Of a stretch of DNA of 9,124 bases, positions 6,759-9,124 are shown piece by piece; position 1 is the stretch's first letter; every line of letters begins with the position of its first letter. The DNA lies in the NCBI GenBank assembly GCA_002685415.1, contig NYXO01000078.1, positions 1 through 9,124 of the forward strand, given 5' to 3'. The translations under genes were made by a program, and so were the position numbers. Source of the stretch: Methanobacteriota archaeon. GTDB taxonomy: Archaea > Thermoplasmatota > Poseidoniia > Poseidoniales > Thalassarchaeaceae. A model generated the notes under the pieces. It saw nothing but the letters and a program-made list of their open reading frames with translations. It had not been told where the DNA came from and ran no database searches.

Positions 6759-9124
6759 ATGAAAAAAATAACAAAAATATTTTATCTTTTAGTTTTGATT
6801 TTTAATCAAAATTTCTTATTTAGTAATATTTTAGAATCTGATGTTTTTGTAGAAAACAATACTAATAGTTCATGCATGATATATCAGCCATATTTAGGTG
6901 TCGTAAAGGATGCAGAAAGCTTAGACATAAAGTCTGATAAATTTGAAATAACAGACGAGAAAGTGTTGATATTGAATGATAATGTGCGAATTGACTTCCC
7001 TGAAGGCATTCTCAATGCCGGTAAAGCAAGAATTGATCAAGAAAATGGTTTTATTAATTTTAAAAAAGGTGGCGAGCTTATATTAAAAGACTATCTTTTT
7101 AATTCAGAGGAAGGAATTTTCGATAAGAATAAGTTATTTGTAGATTTCACTGACGGGGAAACTTACATCAACAATAGAGGTTTTGTAATTAGCTTCAAAA
7201 AATTAACTGGCAATCTAGATAATCAAATAACTTTAGAAGACATATCAATGACTTCCTGCAAAGATCCAAAAGATGGCTGGCAATTAAATGCTGAAAGCAT
7301 AACGCTAGACGATAATACTATGAGGGGCTATGCTAAAAAAGTTAGGGTAAAAGCATTTGATAGAACTGTCTTAAGGATACCTTATCTTCCGTTTGCCACT
7401 TCACAAGAGAGAATGTCTGGTTTTTTAGAACCTAAGATATCATATTCATCTGATGGGTTAGATTTCATGATTCCATACTATAGAGTTTTATCAGAGACAT
7501 CTGATTTTACAATTGCGCTCAGAAATATATCCGATAGAGGCTTAGGCTTTGAAGCAAATTCTAGAAATCTCCACGGAAATAATAACTTAAGAAGTATTGA
7601 TTTTATTTATTTTAATAATGATAAAGCGTATGAAAATATCTATCCATCAGATTCTGATTCAAGGTGGGCATTTAGCATAAATGATTCATTTGGTGATAAA
7701 AAAAATTTTTGGGTAGATGTAGATTGGTCAAAGTCATCAGATAGTTTGGTTTTGCGAGATATTCCAGGAGACATCACATCAATTGGAAGTCAAAGAGAAC
7801 AAAGCTTAAAACAAAATGTAAAAATTAATGGTGTATTTAATAATTTTCAAGTTAGTGTTTCTCAAGAAGGATACCAAACCTTAAATCCAATTCTTACAAA
7901 TGGTTATAAAAAATCACCTTCAATAAACATAAATTATTTCAAAAACTTCAAAAATGTTTCTGTTCATGAGTACTTAAACTATACAAATTTTGTTGCAGAT
8001 ACTATTCATGGATTCTTTGGTATAGATAAAAATAATAAATTTAGATCATCTATACCAAACCCTGTTGAAGGAGAGAGAATTTTTTATATGCTAGAAATTT
8101 CAAATTCTATGAATATAAGTGGCTATCAATTAAATACATCTATTGGCGTAAGGGGTATTGATTTTGACATTGTTGATAATAAAACAAATTCCAATTCAGT
8201 AATGGTTCCAACTTTTAAATTTGATTTAAGTACGTTATTAATCATGAAAAGTGGTATGCAGAGCCATATATTAAAACCGAGAATATTTTACGGGTATGTC
8301 GGACATGAAGAACAAGATGATAATCCTGTCTTCGATACTTATAAGTTGGGCATGATGAATCAGGTATTTAATCTTAATCGCTTCACTGGCATGGATAGAA
8401 TTGGCGACCAAAATTTTTATACATTGAGTATGGAATACAAAAGGCGTCAAATGAATATGAATAATATCTCCTTAAAGATAAGTCAAAAATTCTATCTAAA
8501 AGACAGAAAAGTATTTATCAATAATATGAGTATGAATTCAATGCATGCTGACATGATGTCGAATTCTATGAATATGGGAATGATGTCGAATTCAATGAAT
8601 ATGAGCATAATGCCTGATCCAATGGATATGGGAATGATGTCTATGATGAATGGTGACAAAGATCCAATAATGATTATGGCTAAATGGATGCCCAATATGA
8701 AAACAATGTTTATGGCCTCAGGAAGCTATTCTGAAGAGATGAAGAAGTTTCCAATGGCAGGACTAACAATAAATCATATGTTTGACAAAGGAAAAGTTGG
8801 GTATGCAAAAAGATATACCAGGATGACAGGAGACTTTGATCAAACTTTAGACTACTCTGAATTTTTTGCTGATCTTAAAATAAAGGACAATATGAGTTTT
8901 GTTGCAGAAGTTAAGAGAGATGATGAAAATAGTTCTAATATCGAATCCTCTGTTGGGATTGGATTTGAGAATTGTTGTTTTTCTTTTAGGATTTTAGCTT
9001 CAGATAAAAACTTATCGAAGTATCTAGACGGCTACCGACCTGAAGCGTATCAATATTTAGGTGATGCTTGGGATGATATAATTAGAATTGAAAGCAAAAG
9101 TAGAATTAATTTTGAATTCGAGCT
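6759..9124 (+). CDS. lptD: LPS-assembly protein LptD (C-terminus cut by window end)
   Basis: This is the outer-membrane beta-barrel that, plugged by LptE, inserts lipopolysaccharide into the outer leaflet. The open frame runs 788 codons to the window edge; comparison with E. coli LptD from memory suggests only about 10-30 residues are missing. Residues 1-22 form a signal peptide (KK start, then a hydrophobic core). The periplasmic jellyroll spans about 45-200 and the barrel about 205 to the end, with PYLPFATSQERMSGFL (208-223) marking the domain junction. Cysteines occur only at 39, 167, 739 and 740, the same layout as E. coli Cys31, Cys173, Cys724 and Cys725, which form the essential interdomain disulfides. 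Residues 590-652 are an unusual Met-rich loop. The ATG, 48 bp after the isomerase stop, has no clear ribosome site. Co-transcription with the isomerase is possible. Confidence 0.94.
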   Translation, partial: MKKITKIFYLLVLIFNQNFLFSNILESDVFVENNTNSSCMIYQPYLGVVKDAESLDIKSDKFEITDEKVLILNDNVRIDFPEGILNAGKARIDQENGFINFKKGGELILKDYLFNSEEGIFDKNKLFVDFTDGETYINNRGFVISFKKLTGNLDNQITLEDISMTSCKDPKDGWQLNAESITLDDNTMRGYAKKVRVKAFDRTVLRIPYLPFATSQERMSGFLEPKISYSSDGLDFMIPYYRVLSETSDFTIALRNISDRGLGFEANSRNLHGNNNLRSIDFIYFNNDKAYENIYPSDSDSRWAFSINDSFGDKKNFWVDVDWSKSSDSLVLRDIPGDITSIGSQREQSLKQNVKINGVFNNFQVSVSQEGYQTLNPILTNGYKKSPSININYFKNFKNVSVHEYLNYTNFVADTIHGFFGIDKNNKFRSSIPNPVEGERIFYMLEISNSMNISGYQLNTSIGVRGIDFDIVDNKTNSNSVMVPTFKFDLSTLLIMKSGMQSHILKPRIFYGYVGHEEQDDNPVFDTYKLGMMNQVFNLNRFTGMDRIGDQNFYTLSMEYKRRQMNMNNISLKISQKFYLKDRKVFINNMSMNSMHADMMSNSMNMGMMSNSMNMSIMPDPMDMGMMSMMNGDKDPIMIMAKWMPNMKTMFMASGSYSEEMKKFPMAGLTINHMFDKGKVGYAKRYTRMTGDFDQTLDYSEFFADLKIKDNMSFVAEVKRDDENSSNIESSVGIGFENCCFSFRILASDKNLSKYLDGYRPEAYQYLGDAWDDIIRIESKSRINFEFE
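8526..8660 (+). repeat. Decaying 27-bp (9-residue) Met-rich tandem repeat within lptD
   Basis: Five consecutive 9-residue units can be laid out: MSMNSMHAD, MMSNSMNMG, MMSNSMNMS, IMPDPMDMG and MMSMMNGDK. Units two and three (8553-8579 and 8580-8606) are nearly identical at the DNA level; they share ATGATGTCGAATTC and ATGAATATG and differ at the fifth and last codons. The flanking units are increasingly degenerate. The period is a multiple of three, so copy-number changes would keep lptD in frame. The pattern points to expansion by slippage or unequal recombination of a short coding unit, followed by divergence. Met richness continues to about residue 652, beyond the recognisable repeat. Confidence 0.85.

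Noticed and set aside
8492..8695. Minus-strand open frame of 67 codons rich in Ile
   Set aside because: It is a by-product of reading the ATG-rich lptD repeat backwards; the periodic Ile pattern mirrors the repeat and does not indicate a membrane peptide.

Overview
The window is AT-rich, densely packed bacterial chromosome, most likely from a marine gammaproteobacterium with a small genome, such as the SAR86 clade. This assignment is inferred from three things: the strong A/T bias in coding and non-coding DNA, gene gaps of a few bases or overlaps, and gene content and order. An amgK-murU pair facing away from lptD, close to rpe and trpE, is an arrangement I recall from Pseudomonas-like gammaproteobacteria. 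No rRNA, tRNA, CRISPR array, transposase, phage gene or strong terminator is visible.

Bases 1-6065 hold eight genes read leftward on the minus strand. In order of transcription they are: a Phe-variant short-chain dehydrogenase (SDR), an HSDL2-like SDR, amgK, murU, rpe, a signal-peptide-bearing DUF192 protein, trpE, and trpG (cut by the window edge). Most junctions are 0-3 bp gaps or overlaps (ATGA at amgK/murU and trpE/trpG, 11 bp at DUF192/trpE). One transcript with translational coupling is therefore the simplest reading. It would mix cell-wall sugar recycling (AmgK plus MurU give UDP-MurNAc), the pentose phosphate pathway (Rpe) and the first step of tryptophan synthesis (TrpE plus TrpG).

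A 42-bp gap (6066-6107) separates this block from two plus-strand genes. The first is a small DsbA-fold protein of the 2-hydroxychromene-2-carboxylate isomerase family. The second is lptD, the outer-membrane lipopolysaccharide translocon, which lacks only its extreme C-terminus. The two SDRs and the isomerase sit between amgK and lptD and look like a small metabolic insertion of unknown substrate.

The most unusual feature is inside lptD. A 63-residue stretch contains 24 methionines and is built on a decaying tandem repeat of 27 bp (9 residues). It lies in a loop of the beta-barrel that is probably exposed at the cell surface. Other points of note are an HSDL2-like SDR and amgK that share a reading frame and are separated only by TAG followed directly by a TTG start, and an SDR whose catalytic Tyr is Phe.
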